From Adenophora triphylla var. japonica (lineage: Eukaryota > Streptophyta > Magnoliopsida > Asterales > Campanulaceae), in assembly GCA_022495995.1 (NCBI GenBank), contig JAFEMH010000334.1, positions 558,001-622,000 of the forward strand: 64,000 nt of DNA, written 5' to 3'. The notes below the pieces were generated by a model that worked only from the letters and a program-made list of their open reading frames with translations, made no database searches and was not told the DNA's origin. The position numbers and the translations under genes are program-made. Positions 23,215 to 34,380 of this stretch are shown here, piece after piece; position 1 is the stretch's first letter; every line of letters begins with the position of its first letter.

Positions 23215-24699
23215 TTATGGGATTTGATTCAAATTTGCATCATCTTCTGAGTGAACATCTTCAGTAGGAACTTCTGATGTTGGATTTGAAAAATTTGGTG
23301 CGGTTGAAGTTGATGGATTTCCTTGAGTTGAGTGATTTTCTGAACTAGGTGCATTTTGAGGAGGGTTACCTGTCTCATTAGGCTCAGCAAAATCATCAGC
23401 AACATTTGGAGCCAAATGTGGCTCAAGGAGAGAATGTTCATCAAAAGTAACATGAACAGATTCTACTATCTTTAAACTATTTTTATTAAAAACACGAAAA
23501 GCTTTAGAGTGTTTGGCATACCCAACAAAAATACCTTCATCTGCTTTAGGAGCGAATTTACCTCGATGCTCTTTTCCATTATATAGAATAAAGCATTTGC
23601 ATCCAAATATTTTGAAGAAGGCTATGTTGGGGGTTCTTCCTCTCCAAAGTTCATATGGAGTTTTGTTGTAGGTCTTGTTGATGAGAGATCTATTTTGAGT
23701 GAAGCAAGCTGTGTTGGTAGCTTCGGCCCAAAAGTATTGTGGTAGCTTGGCTTCGGCGAGCATTGTCTTTCCGGCCTCAATCAACGTTCTATTCTTTCTT
23801 TCCACAACTCCATTTTGTTGTGGAACTCCAGGAGAGAAGTTATGATCAATACCATGGTCGTCACGATCTTGAGCTACACCGTTATTTTTGAATTCGGTTC
23901 CATGATACTGATCTAACACTAACGATGTCATCCTCTTTTTGTGTTTGGAGCCGTCTAAAGAGAGAGGTCAAAATATCATAACAATCATCTTTGGAGATCA
24001 TCATTTCGACCCATGTATATCGCGAGTAATCATCCACCACAACTAAAGTGTATTTGCTTCCTCCAATGCTTGCGATGGTGACGAGGTCCAAACATATCGA
24101 TGTGGAGTAGTTGCAAACATCTTGAAGTTGAAGGCACGGTCTTCTTTGGAGAAAGATGCCTTGGGTTGTTTGCCAAGTTGAAATGCAGCACACTTCTTAT
24201 CGTGGTGATCAGCTACTTTTGGTAGACCACGAACTAGACTTTCTCTTCCAATCTTAGATAGATACTTGAAGTTCAAATGACTAAGTCTTTTGTGCCACAA
24301 CCAACTATTTTCACTCACACTTTTTGCTACAAAACAAAGATTAGTAAGATTACAAGCAGAATTAAAATCTATAATGTAAACATTACTCTTACGAATCCCT
24401 TTGAGCAACGTGACTCCGGATGTGCCATCTTTGATAAAGCAATTTGTTGAAGTAAAGTTGCAGTGCAATCCTTTGTCACAAAATTGAGATATGGAGAGAA
24501 GATTATGCTTGAGTCCTTTGACTAGAGATACTTCTTTTATAGTTAGATTTCCTTTTCGAATGACTCCATATCCAATTGTCTTTCCTTTGTTGTTATCCCC
24601 AAACGTTACTGATGGACCATTTTCTTCACGAACATCTTCCAGCAAGGTGATATCTCCGGTCATGTGTCTTGAACGGCCCTTTGTCGAGATACCATTCAT
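23215..24699 (-). pseudogene. GAG-pre-integrase and integrase of SIRE-like element, frameshifted
   Basis: 24699-24043 carries the end of protease and the GAG-pre-integrase domain (LWHKRLSHLNFKYLSKI, HHCC-type zinc-binding part). The next frames, 24193-23882 and 23931-23215, give the DDE core with VVVDDYSRYTWV, FSPGVPQQNGVVERKNRTL (the E of DDE) and ELWRGRTPNIAFFKIFGC. Two frameshifts, near 24100 and 23900, break the domain. The linker to RT is rich in Asn, Thr and Ser. Confidence 0.88.
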
Positions 24700-27160
24700 T
24701 TGAATTTGCCTTGGAAGATCCGGCCATGAAGCGAGAGGACACGAAAGATAAACATTTAAGAACGTGGTCCCCTTTTATTCTTGGGGCCTAGGATTAGCAC
24801 CTTTTGACAACCCACATCATTTCACGGAAGGAGGGTGAAGTCCTTTTGGATTAGATGCGAATCGCCAAAGGCATTCGGCGGCCTTATGACCATAATTATC
24901 ACACACAGAACAGTGATGAAAACTCCAAGTATCATGTGTATTTACTAACTCTTTACTTTTCTTAAGAGTTGCATGCTGTTTGGGATCAGTGGTTTTAGCT
25001 TTGACGAAGGGCTGGCTTTGGCTTGACTACGTATTTTCTAGGAGCATTCTTCTTGCTTTTAAAGGCGAAGGAATGGTCGAAGAAGAAGGGCGGTCGGCCT
25101 TGCGGTTGCCGGCACTACCAATTCCACCGAAGTGGTTGGAGTAGGGATGCGGCCAACTCCATAAGCCATGTTCTCCGAATCATCAATCTCGGGATCCTTT
25201 TCTTTTATCGAGAGTCCTTCCTATACTTTGGGTAGACATAATTGAAATTATGTTGTCCTTTACCCTTAGGATTAGCATGCTTCCTCTTAGGAATTTCATT
25301 AGTTAGTTTTGAAATCTCCTCATCCTTTTCACTATCGGATGCACACTTCTCTTCTTTACCGGATCCAACACCTATCCCCTCCTTAATTCCATTAGAAATT
25401 TGGGAGTCTATGATTTGATCCGAGGTGGATTTTGACTTGAGCCACCCATCAATAATCTTTTGAAGATCGTTGACTTGGGTAACCAGTCATCATTGCGAAG
25501 TTGAAGTGCGGCAACCTTAGTTTCAAGGATGAGGTTTTGATCTGCAAGAGGAGTCATACTTTTGATTTGGCCCTTAAGATTTGAGATTTCGGACCTCATC
25601 ACGGTTTTCTCCGTCTTGGTGAGAAATTTCGTCGGTTGCTAGTGATAGAGCTTTCTTAACATTTTCAAACCTTTGGATCATCACTTCACCTTTTTAAACA
25701 TCTCTTCTTGATCCATGGGGAAATCTCATTGGCCCTTTTTGAAACTTTTGGAATTGATTTAGCTTTTGAAGGTGCTTCATTTTTGGATGGAAAGATGGGG
25801 CGAGAAAATGAACAATTTCCAATTTTGGTGCTTGGAGTGAGGTCATAAGTGCTATAGTCCACCTTTGTTAGCCACAAACTTGGTTTTCTTTGAAATCACC
25901 TCATTCCTCTTTTTGAGCGACTCATCGTGAACTTCATCTTACGAGTCACTAGAAGCATCCTCGGCAATGAGGCGAGATTTACCTCTTCGGTACTCTCATC
26001 GCTGTCTTCATCGAGAATCGGTTTCGATCCAAGTTGCAAGTTCTTTAGAATTCTCTTCTTCTTGACAACCATTCCCTTTCGTTGAGAAAATTTCGAAGGG
26101 AAAGTTTTCTTTTCAAATACTCATATTTGGGTTGAGGACACTACGAAGCAAAATGACACGGCTTTCTACAATTGTAGCACACGAGGTCACCTTTTTCTTT
26201 GAGTCACTCACCCTTGAAGATGTTCTTGGATATTTACTTTTTGAAAACGATTTTGAATTTTTACGAAATTTTTGAAAACGTTTTACAAACATGGCAAAGT
26301 CCTCATCATCCATATCGATGAGAGAAGAAGTTGAAATACTAGGATGCGAGGTAGGCTTTGAGGGTTTCTCCACATGATCAACAACGAGACATAGAAAGTG
26401 ATTTTCCCTTTCCCTCGCCTTCTTCAATATGTTGTAATTTTAACTCATAAACTTTAAGGTTTGCATATAAATTACTAAGAGTCCATGTATTTAATTGTTT
26501 TGAATCTTCGAGGGAAGTTGCTTTGTGCATCCATTTGGATCCCGGAGCGAAAGGAATGTCATGTTAATTTCTTTATCGGTTAAAACTTTACCTAGAGATA
26601 AGCAAGCATTTACTACCTCAACATAGCGATCGTAGGTTTGACGTAGAGATTCATTGGGTAGTCTGTTGAAGCTGCTTTGTATCTCCTTTCAATTTCAAAT
26701 TTCTTGCTTTCCTTGCATTGATCATCACCTTCGAGATAGTTTTCAATAGAGTCCCACATCTCCTTTGCGAGTCTTGCATTTGAGTACCTTCGATAGGTGG
26801 AAGTGGGTAAGGTTAGGAGATGATGTTTACGGCTTTGCTATCCAATGCAACATACTTTCTTTCTTCGTCGAGTCCATTCCGTCTTGACTTTTTGACTTGA
26901 GGAACTTCGGTATTGGTAGTTGCATCGGTATTGGCTTTCATTGGAACAAAGGGTCCGTCGTTGATACAATCAACCGGCCTTTCATCTATTGACTCTAAAT
27001 GAATTAGCATTCGAGCTTTCCGGATATCGAAGTGATCTTCATCCAACATAGGAATGTGTGAATAGTTAATCGTTGCCATAGCTTTTGAAGTTGCCATGAC
27101 GAATCGGCACCCAAGGTACATTAAGCTTGAAAAACAAAGAATAGTTTTATAAAGGTGTTT
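24700..27160 (-). pseudogene. Gag and protease region of SIRE-like element, heavily broken
   Basis: The minus-strand frame starting near 27121, with MATSKAMATINYSHIPMLDE at about 27094, looks like a SIRE-type Gag N-terminus. Later pieces (26427-26113, 25877-25686, 25602-25408) keep Lys/Ser-rich Gag character. A CCHC-like knuckle (CYNC...H) reads at about 26180-26140, but it has a Cys in place of the usual Gly and a TAG before the last Cys. Frames change many times in 2.4 kb although the two LTRs are nearly identical. Confidence 0.75.
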
Positions 27161-27174
27161 GGCTCGATACCACT
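27161..27174 (-). promoter_or_regulatory. Primer-binding site of SIRE-like element
   Basis: Next to the 5' LTR on the minus strand: AGTGGTATCGAGCC, close to the copia PBS TGGTATCAGAGC complementary to initiator tRNA-Met. Confidence 0.7.
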
Positions 27175-28816
27175 TGTTGGTCCCAAAGGTACAACAAGGG
27201 TAAAAAAAATAGCTAGAGGGGGGTGAATAGCTATGTAAACTTTTCGACCCTTGTCAAAATTCGACCAAGTACTTACTAGATTTGATAGTGAGTACAATCT
27301 ATGATTCACTATCAAGATAGAGTAAAATGCACGGCGGAAGTTTTCTAAGTAAGAGAGTGGTCAAAATGGGTTTAGTGGCCAAAAATATACTTTGTGATCA
27401 AAGTAGAGGTTTTGCGGTCAAAGGGAAGATTTTGTGGTCAAAGCGGGTTTGTGGTCAAAATCTAACTTTGTGAATCAAAACAAGATTTTGTGGCCAAAGT
27501 AAGTTTGTGGTCAAAACTTAAGATTTGATAAGGAAAACAAACTTGGTTGAAAGAGATGTGGATTCAAAGAGCTAAGGCAATAACAACATATAAACACAAT
27601 TCACACAAGTAATAAGAGCTGGAAGATAAATGCAGAAAGTAAAGAACACAAGTATTTGGAGAGGTTCAATCGTTAAAGATCTACGTCCTCTACCAAGATG
27701 GTTAGTCTTGGATTTTCAAATGGGGTTTATATTGATTCCTTGCTTGTTACAGATTATCAAGTGAAAAGCTTGAATCAAAAACCTATTTCTATGAAGAACA
27801 AATCCTAGACTAAAACCAGTGTTTCCCTAATGATATAATCTATGTGATTAAATCAAAGGGGTGTGTGTGTGATTCAAGAATCAAAAGCTCTTTAATAATC
27901 TAAGTGATTAGAGCCTGATGAGTCTTGTTGTGTTTACAAGGCTTGAGATTACAGGCTTGGATATTTTCTTGATCGCTTGAAGGAGATGCTTGAAGATGCG
28001 AATGATTCTGGAAATCTTGCTCTTGATCTTCAACACTTTTCTTGGTGACAACAAAGGTTTTTCTCTTGTATGTTCAGCTAATCTCAGGCCCATCTCCAAG
28101 GTGAATTACAAGGGCTATTTATAGCCTTTGCTTGGGCTACTAGCCGTTGGAGAGTCTTGGAGACAAAGTTTCAAGGACAAGTGTTGTTGAAATCTGATTG
28201 GTGCTTTGTCCTTGCCTTGTTTTGTTGTTGCAGAGAGGTGGAGCAGTTGTACTATATGAACGTTATACAACAGCTGTCTCCTTTTGAATTTGAAATCTGC
28301 AACGGTATAATTTGAACTCTAAGTTGGAGTTAGAGTTAACCATAATTAATTATACCAAACCTTTGTCGTTTTCTTCAAGTCTTCAAATCAACCTTCAAAG
28401 AAGAGCGAGTTGCGGTCAAAGTGTAGTTTGCGGTCAAGCGGCACTTTGCGGTCAAATACTCTCATCTGGCCAAACTAAGGTTTTGCGGTCAAACATCAAA
28501 TCTTGCGGCCAAACATTGGTCTTGCGGTCAAAAGCTATGCGGTCAAAGTGATCCTTGCGGTCAAGTTGATCCTTGCGGTCAAAGTGATCATTACTTGGAC
28601 AGTTTTGATCTTTGACCTTGCCTTTGATAATGAGTCTTTGAAGTTGAATTTTAAGAGCCATCCTACTCAAGCCTATCAAACCAAAATGGACTTAACTAAT
28701 TTTTGAAGTCTAAAGACTTCTTACATTCACACCTAAAGTCCAAGAAATTTAAAAGATAGGTTATGGTATCAATCAAATCAAGTAATAGGAGGGGTTTATA
28801 ATAAGCATACCCAACA
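27175..28816 (-). mobile_element. 5' LTR of SIRE-like element
   Basis: 1642 bp, nearly identical to 15069-16708. It has the same two clusters of GCGGTCAA-type words at about 27355-27515 and 28408-28612. As the promoter LTR of the element this places W-box cores in the expected U3 region. Confidence 0.9.
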
Positions 28817-28821
28817 GAGGG

Positions 28822-28951
28822 TAACACATAATCATCAAGTGGAGAAACTTCAGGTTCAAGCAGCAGCAAAACTGACTGTACTCATGGAATGCAAATTGTT
28901 GGGATGAGTGCAACCTTGCCTAATGTTTCTGCAGTTGCTGATTGGCTTCAA
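28822..28951 (+). pseudogene. TEBICHI/POLQ helicase exon fragment, 3' half
   Basis: Continues the exon broken at 15068. It reads through a Ser/Gly-rich linker with an in-frame TAA (about 28829-28831), then [21 protein letters not shown] ending at a GTAAGT donor. SAT is helicase motif III, and the wording matches TEBICHI closely. The stop shows this copy does not encode helicase. Confidence 0.85.
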
Positions 28952-29015
28952 GTAAGTATGAAACATTTTTCTTTTAATGTCACTTGTTACACCTTTGTTT
29001 TATGAACTTGTGCAG

Positions 29016-29100
29016 ATATTTGCAATGCCAGAAGCATCAATCGGACTTATTCCAGATGTTGGGGCATCTCATTTCCTGTCACGACTTCCTGGATATTTCG
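29016..29100 (+). pseudogene. 3-hydroxyisobutyryl-CoA hydrolase exon fragment
   Basis: Between a TGTGCAG acceptor and a GTAAAT donor the frame reads [20 protein letters not shown] then LSRLPGYF. This matches the conserved core of plant HIBYL-CoA hydrolases (crotonase fold, valine catabolism), including the PE..IG..PDVG motif. Only this one exon is seen. It follows the TEBICHI exon after a 64-bp intron whose two ends must come from different genes. Confidence 0.85.
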
Positions 29101-29880
29101 GTAAATTCTTATGAATCATACTTATTTTTTTTTTTTTATGAGGTTTTCTAAAGTTGTTGAATAAAGCAGGACTACTGTCACCACATCTATGGTTATTTTG
29201 TTAGGTGTTACCAAGTTCTCCTACAACCCCTTCCACAGAGTTGCACTTAGAACAACACGATTTCTTGTGGGTTTATATGGGCTTATCTTTGATTACCACA
29301 GGTATTGTACCTTAGAACTGAAGAAAAGTACCCGGAACCGGAACGAACCCTTTCGCGTTTCCATTTCATAAAGCTTCATCTGTGTCTTCTATAAGAAGAA
29401 AAGTTATCTGGTTCACCTCCTATGGACTGCATGAATGAGTACGTTTTGGCTATGCTATGTGAAGCCATGACACTGATTTCTTTAATAACCATGCAATTAT
29501 TGGAACATATGGATGAAAGAGAATGACTGCTCTTTTTGCCTTTAGTCAAAGTCGACATTCATCTTTATTTTTAACGCTCCACTTGGCACTTCTAAAATAT
29601 AGAATCGATTAAGCTCTTTTCCATTTAAGAAAATGACCATAACCAATTTCGCGTAGCTTAATTCTTGTGAAGGTGAAAGTTGAAGTCCAGCTTACCTTCT
29701 TATCTGACAACTTGGGGATTTTGGTCCTACCAATATTATATTATTTCTTTTGGATACAAACAAACAGGAGCAGCTCTTTTCTCAGTAATAGTACTCGTAG
29801 CTTTTTTTTTTTGTGACAACGTGTAGTTTTTTTTTTATGGTAGCATTGATGGGTGTTAATTAGAATTGTCATGGTTCCAG
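29101..29880. other. Captured non-coding DNA, source unknown
   Basis: Between the hydrolase exon and the ELP3 exon. It presumably includes intron sequence of both and ends with an ELP3-type acceptor (GGTTCCAG). Short ORFs at 29189-29371 and 29558-29376 resemble nothing recognised. Confidence 0.5.
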
Positions 29881-29897
29881 ATATAACCCATATGTTC
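29881..29897 (+). pseudogene. ELP3 exon fragment, 5' part (interrupted)
   Basis: After the acceptor the reading is A|TAT AAC CCA TAT GTT C, that is YNPYV of ELP3. The frame continues at 34824. The Tork-like copia element lies between, with target duplication TGTTC (29893-29897 and 34819-34823). Confidence 0.75.
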
Positions 29898-30335
29898 TGT
29901 TGTGAATATGGCCCTTCACACCCAAGCAAACCTACAAGAATAATAATCGCACACAAACCAAGCACAAGAAATCAAAGAAAAACAGAAAAAGAACACAAGA
30001 AATTGTTAACCCAGTTCACCAAATTGATTTGGCTACGTCTGGGGGCACTACCAAGCCAGGATCTTGCACTATGTAATTTAGAATTTTTTGTTACAACTTG
30101 GTTGGGGGGCGGAATACAACTTATATATATAAGGGAGTCAAACCTAACCCTAGATGGACAAGGGTTACCTAAATTACGTCTACTCGGCCCAGCCAACCCA
30201 CATATGCGGTCAGGCCCAAGGCCCGGCCCAGCCAACCCACACATGCGGTCAGCCGCACATGCGGTCAGCCGCACAGCCAAAACCGCAAAACCCTTTTGCT
30301 CCGATGTCTAGTCCGGTTGGTCCTCTATCCCAACA
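29898..30335 (-). mobile_element. 3' LTR of Tork-like element
   Basis: 438 bp. Contains three ATGCGGTCAG words, two of them forming TGCGGTCAGCCGCA near-palindromes (about 30240-30272). Confidence 0.95.
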
Positions 30336-30444
30336 ATCTCCCACCTAGAGATCAACCACACATATAAGCCCCGTATCCGTCTTCAACTCATCCTTGGTGT
30401 CCTCCTAGTGCTCACCTCGATCATGGTAGTGCCATCCTCCTCTC

Positions 30445-32160
30445 TCACTCTTCAAGCCCAATTGAAGCTTTGCACAGCTTCAATTTCTCAAGGTTCACAA
30501 CCTTTGTCAACATGTCAGCCGGATTTTCCGATCCCAATATCTTCTCAAGCCACAAAGTCTTCTCCTCCAAGAGATGCCTGATGTAGTGAAACCTCAGTTC
30601 AATGTGCTTTGTCCTCGAATGAAACGCCGGATTCTTTGCCAAGTGAATTGCACTCTGACTGTCACTGTAGAGAATATTACCACTTCGCGTCTTCCCAAGT
30701 TCACCCAAGAAGTTCTGCAGCCAAACCATCTCTTTACTTGCTTCTGTCACTGCCACATATTCTGCTTCTGCAGTCGACTGAGCCACGATCTTTTGTAACT
30801 TAGAAGCCCAGGAGATTGCTGTACCACCTAATGTAAACACATAACCCGTAGTACTTCTCCTCTTATCAAGATCACTTGATGCCAAGTCCGCATCAACATA
30901 ACCCGCTAACACCACTTCCTTGCTTGAAAAACACAGAGCCTTACCAGCAGTACCCTTCAAGTAACGTAGGATCCACTTAACTGCTTCCCAATGTTGCTTT
31001 CCTGGATTGCCCATGAACCGGCTGACTACTCCCACCGCATGTGCAATGTCCGGCCTTGTACACACCATTGCATACATGAGACTCCCCACAGCTGAAGCAT
31101 ATGGAGTTCTCTCCATCTTGTCACGCTCTTCCTTGTTCCTAGGCGAGTCCCTCTCGGATAGCTTGAAATGCAAACCCAATGGCGTCCTTGTTGGCTTCGC
31201 CTCTTCCATACAAAACCTTGCCAAGACTTTCTCAACATATTCTGCTTGTGAAAGAACCAACTTGCCCGACTCCCTATTCCGGTCAATCCGCATGCCCAAG
31301 ATTTTCCTTGCCTCTCCCAAATCCTTCATTTCGAACCGTTCTGACAACTGAGTCTTCAACCTGTTTACCTCTCTACTGCTAGAGCCCGCTATCAACATGT
31401 CGTCCACATATAACAGCAAGATAATATACCCATTGTCCGTGTTCTTGAAGTAGCAACAATGATCCGCCTCACATCTGATAAAATCAATGTCGTGCATGAA
31501 TCCGTCAAATTTCCTGTACCACTGCCTAGGAGCTTGTTTAAGGCCATACAAGCTCTTAGTCAACCTGCAAACTAGCTCCTTGCTACCCTTAGACAAGAAA
31601 CCCTCTGGCTGTACCATGTAAATTTCTTCCTCCAAGTCCCCATGAAGAAAGGCTGTCTTCACATCCATCTGTTCTAGCAGCAAGTCATCTGCCACTACTA
31701 TCCCCAGAACCATTCTGATAGTGGTCATCTTCACAACCGGAGTGAATACTTCGGTGTAGTCAATACCATACTTCTGCTGAAACCCTTTAACAACCAGTCT
31801 TGCCTTGTAACGCTTGCTACCGTCTGCTTCCTCCTTGATTCTGTAAACCCATTTGTTGTGCAGTGCCTTCTTCCCCTTAGGTAGTTCAGTCAACTCCCAA
31901 GTTTTGTTTGCCTTCAATGAGACCATCTCATCTTCCATCGCAGCTTTCCACTTGTTACAAAGCACACTGCGAACTGCCTCCGCATAACATTCCGGTTCCC
32001 CATTATCTGTCAACAACAAATAATAATTCGAAGGAGTATACCTGTCAGGTGATCCACGCAATCTGCTGGATCTACGCAGTGAATATCCGGTTAGAGAGTA
32101 CGTGGGTTCATCTTCGGTGACCTCCTGACCATGGTCATCATGAACCGATTCTGCTCCCAC
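30445..32160 (-). CDS. Copia reverse transcriptase-RNase H (Tork-like)
   Basis: An uninterrupted 571-residue frame, the 3' part of pol. RT runs from WELTELPKGKKALHNKWVYR (about residue 88) through QMDVKTAFLHGDLEE and [11 protein letters not shown] to the catalytic YVDDMLIAG (about 252-260). RNase H has VDADLASSDLDKRRSTTGYV, SWASKLQKIVAQSTAEAEY and RTKHIELRFHYIRHL, ending ADMLTKVVN. It is read as part of a Gag-Pol polyprotein, so the apparent start at 32160 follows a frameshift and is not a true start. The catalytic residues look intact. Confidence 0.93.
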   Translation of the reverse strand: MGAESVHDDHGQEVTEDEPTYSLTGYSLRRSSRLRGSPDRYTPSNYYLLLTDNGEPECYAEAVRSVLCNKWKAAMEDEMVSLKANKTWELTELPKGKKALHNKWVYRIKEEADGSKRYKARLVVKGFQQKYGIDYTEVFTPVVKMTTIRMVLGIVVADDLLLEQMDVKTAFLHGDLEEEIYMVQPEGFLSKGSKELVCRLTKSLYGLKQAPRQWYRKFDGFMHDIDFIRCEADHCCYFKNTDNGYIILLLYVDDMLIAGSSSREVNRLKTQLSERFEMKDLGEARKILGMRIDRNRESGKLVLSQAEYVEKVLARFCMEEAKPTRTPLGLHFKLSERDSPRNKEERDKMERTPYASAVGSLMYAMVCTRPDIAHAVGVVSRFMGNPGKQHWEAVKWILRYLKGTAGKALCFSSKEVVLAGYVDADLASSDLDKRRSTTGYVFTLGGTAISWASKLQKIVAQSTAEAEYVAVTEASKEMVWLQNFLGELGKTRSGNILYSDSQSAIHLAKNPAFHSRTKHIELRFHYIRHLLEEKTLWLEKILGSENPADMLTKVVNLEKLKLCKASIGLEE

Positions 32161-32199
32161 CCGAGTTAGGAATATCCACCTCTACAATTTCCGGTTCCG

Positions 32200-33826
32200 A
32201 ACTAGTGTCATCGGATGCTCCCTTTCTGTCCTTGTACAATACTGTTCATTGAATACCACATCTCGACTACGAATAACCCTATGATTTTGGTCATCCCAAA
32301 ACTTATACCCGAAGTCATCCCCGCCATACCCAATAAATGTACACTTAGATTTAGCATCTAATTTAGTTCTCTCGGCGAATCAACATGAACATAAGAAACG
32401 CACCAAATATGCGAAGAAAGGACAGATTTACACCTTGCCACTCCAAGCTTCCTCTGGAATTCCATTCCCCGATGGAACCGATGGTCCCCGATTGATCAAG
32501 AAAGGCTGCCGTGTCAAGCTGCATATGCCCGAACGTCTTCGGAAGTCCACACTTCAATCTCATACTTCTAGCCCGCTCATTCAATGTTCTGTTCATCCTT
32601 TACGCTACCCAGTTGAGTTGTGGTGTCCGCTTTGGAGTCTTCTCCATACGAATCCCATTCGCGGCACGGTATTCCCTAAACTCACCAAGCTCATACTCCC
32701 CACCATTGTCGATCTTAAGCACTTAAGCTTAAGTCCCGTACGATTCTCCACCGAGGCCCTCCACTTCTTGAACACCTCGAAGGCCTCATCTTTCCCCTTC
32801 AAGAAATAGACCCAAACCTTCCTTGTAGAATCATCAATAAAAGTCATGTAATATGACGTACCACCCAGAGATGTAACCGGAGATGGCCCCCACAAGTCCG
32901 TGTGAACCAATTCCAACTTTGCTTCCCTCGATCCCCTACCTGTCCTCGAGAAATTATTCCTCCCTTGTTTGCCAAACATACAATCTTCGCAGATCCCCAC
33001 GTTGGCTGTCTTGAGCCGGTAGTAGACCACTTGGAACAAAGTACCTTCATCCCTGTCTCACTCATGTGACCCAATCGACAGTGCTACAAATCGGTATCAC
33101 CCTTAGGCTGCTTTGCCACCGCAATACTATCCTTGGTGTTGTTCGCCAAATACAAAGTACCCTCCTTATTACCCCGAGCGATCTCACAATCCTCCTTGGT
33201 AATAACCCGGTTCTGCAGCCGAAAGTCACCTTGTAACCCTCTTCGTCCAAGCGCCCAGCGAAAGTAGGTTCTTTTTCAAACCCGGAATGTGTCGACCCCG
33301 TTCGGATGTAAGACCTTCCCGTCGATGCTCCTATTACGACATCCCCCTTCCCCTTGATTTCCAAAGGCTCGCCGTCCGCCGAGATAGACCTTCCCGAAAT
33401 CACCGAAGTGTAATTCTCCATCTCTTCCTTATGCCCGCAAGAATGGAATGATGCCCCGAATCCGGCACCCATGATTCTAGTGCACTACTAACACTCGAGA
33501 ACCGGTACATCGTCACCTTCGACTGCCACATTCGCACTGATTGCCCTTACGATTTGGACAATCCCTCTTGAAGTGTCCCAATTCCTTACAATGATAGCTT
33601 GAGCAGATCCCTTCGCAACCTTCGGTTTGTCCTTGGTCTCATCGGCTTTGCCCTTTCCACTCACCGCGTTCTCCCTTGATTCGGTCCTCCCTTGTTTGCT
33701 AGTACCCGGCTTCCCCTACTAGTAGTAGCTAAAGCCGCTCCCGAAGTACTTGATGTCCCCAACTTCTTCATGCGATTTTCCTCACCTAAAGAAAGTCTTT
33801 AACATCATCATATTTCAATTTTTTTC
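32200..33826 (-). pseudogene. Protease-integrase region of Tork-like element, frameshifted
   Basis: Minus-strand pieces 33472-33062, 33039-32605 and 32596-32363 carry parts of protease (GAGFGASFHSCGH, in place of the usual D-G-A-S/T), GAG-pre-integrase, CEDCMFGKQ, and the integrase core with HTDLWGP and FIDDSTRKVWVYFLK. At about 33545-33610 there are remains of a CCHC knuckle. At least four frame changes break the polyprotein. Confidence 0.82.
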
Positions 33827-34324
33827 TTACCTGTTTGAAGCGTTGATAGCGATCACCGTTCCGCTCCAACTTGCCGGTAAAGAAGCTAGCAACAAGCATG
33901 CATGAACTTCATCATCGAACTTGATCTCCACCGCTGTCAATGAATCTATGACATCCATAAATTCATCGATGTGCTTAGCCAAGGATCCTCCCTCTTGCAT
34001 CTTAAGACTACCCATCTTACGTATCAAATCAACCTTATTTGCAGCAGACGGAGTTTCAAATCTCTCAGTAAGATAATCCAATAGCTCCTTGGTGGTTGTC
34101 GCCTTCCTGGTAGTCTTCGCGATCCACTTTGACAGAGTAGATCTAACCACCCCTAGGGCTTTCCGATCCATGAGTTCCCATTCCTCCTGACTTACATCTT
34201 CCGGTTTGACACCCTTCAGAGGCTTGTAGAGATCCTTGTTGTACAAGAGATCCTCAATCTGCATCCTCCAATATCCGTAGTCAGACCCATCGAATTTCTC
34301 CACCGCCTGTTTGTCCTTGCCCAT
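33827..34324 (-). CDS. Copia Gag (UBN2 type), partial
   Basis: From ATG 34324, about 40 bp downstream of the PBS: MGKDKQAVEKFDGSDYGYWR onward, with the UBN2/retrotran_gag fold signature (KFDG..Y..W) and LLASLPASW. The frame ends at 33827 before the zinc knuckle, probably by a frameshift. It would form the virus-like particle. Confidence 0.88.
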   Translation of the reverse strand: MGKDKQAVEKFDGSDYGYWRMQIEDLLYNKDLYKPLKGVKPEDVSQEEWELMDRKALGVVRSTLSKWIAKTTRKATTTKELLDYLTERFETPSAANKVDLIRKMGSLKMQEGGSLAKHIDEFMDVIDSLTAVEIKFDDEVHACLLLASLPASWSGTVIAINASNR

Positions 34325-34380
34325 TCTTGATTGCTTGGAACAACTCCCTTGATCTTGAAACCAAAAGCTCTGATACCAGT

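Larger units (their letters stand above)
15069..28816 (-). mobile_element. SIRE/Maximus-like Ty1/copia retrotransposon, 13.7 kb
   Basis: A complete element on the minus strand with LTRs of 1640 and 1642 bp (15069-16708, 27175-28816), ends TGTTGG and CCAACA, and a perfect 5-bp target duplication GAGGG. The order on the minus strand is LTR, PBS, gag, protease region, integrase, RT, RNase H, long spacer, env-like ORF, polypurine tract, LTR. The large size and the extra ORF after RNase H are typical of the SIRE lineage. The gag-protease part has many frameshifts. It sits inside the TEBICHI exon fragment. Confidence 0.92.
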
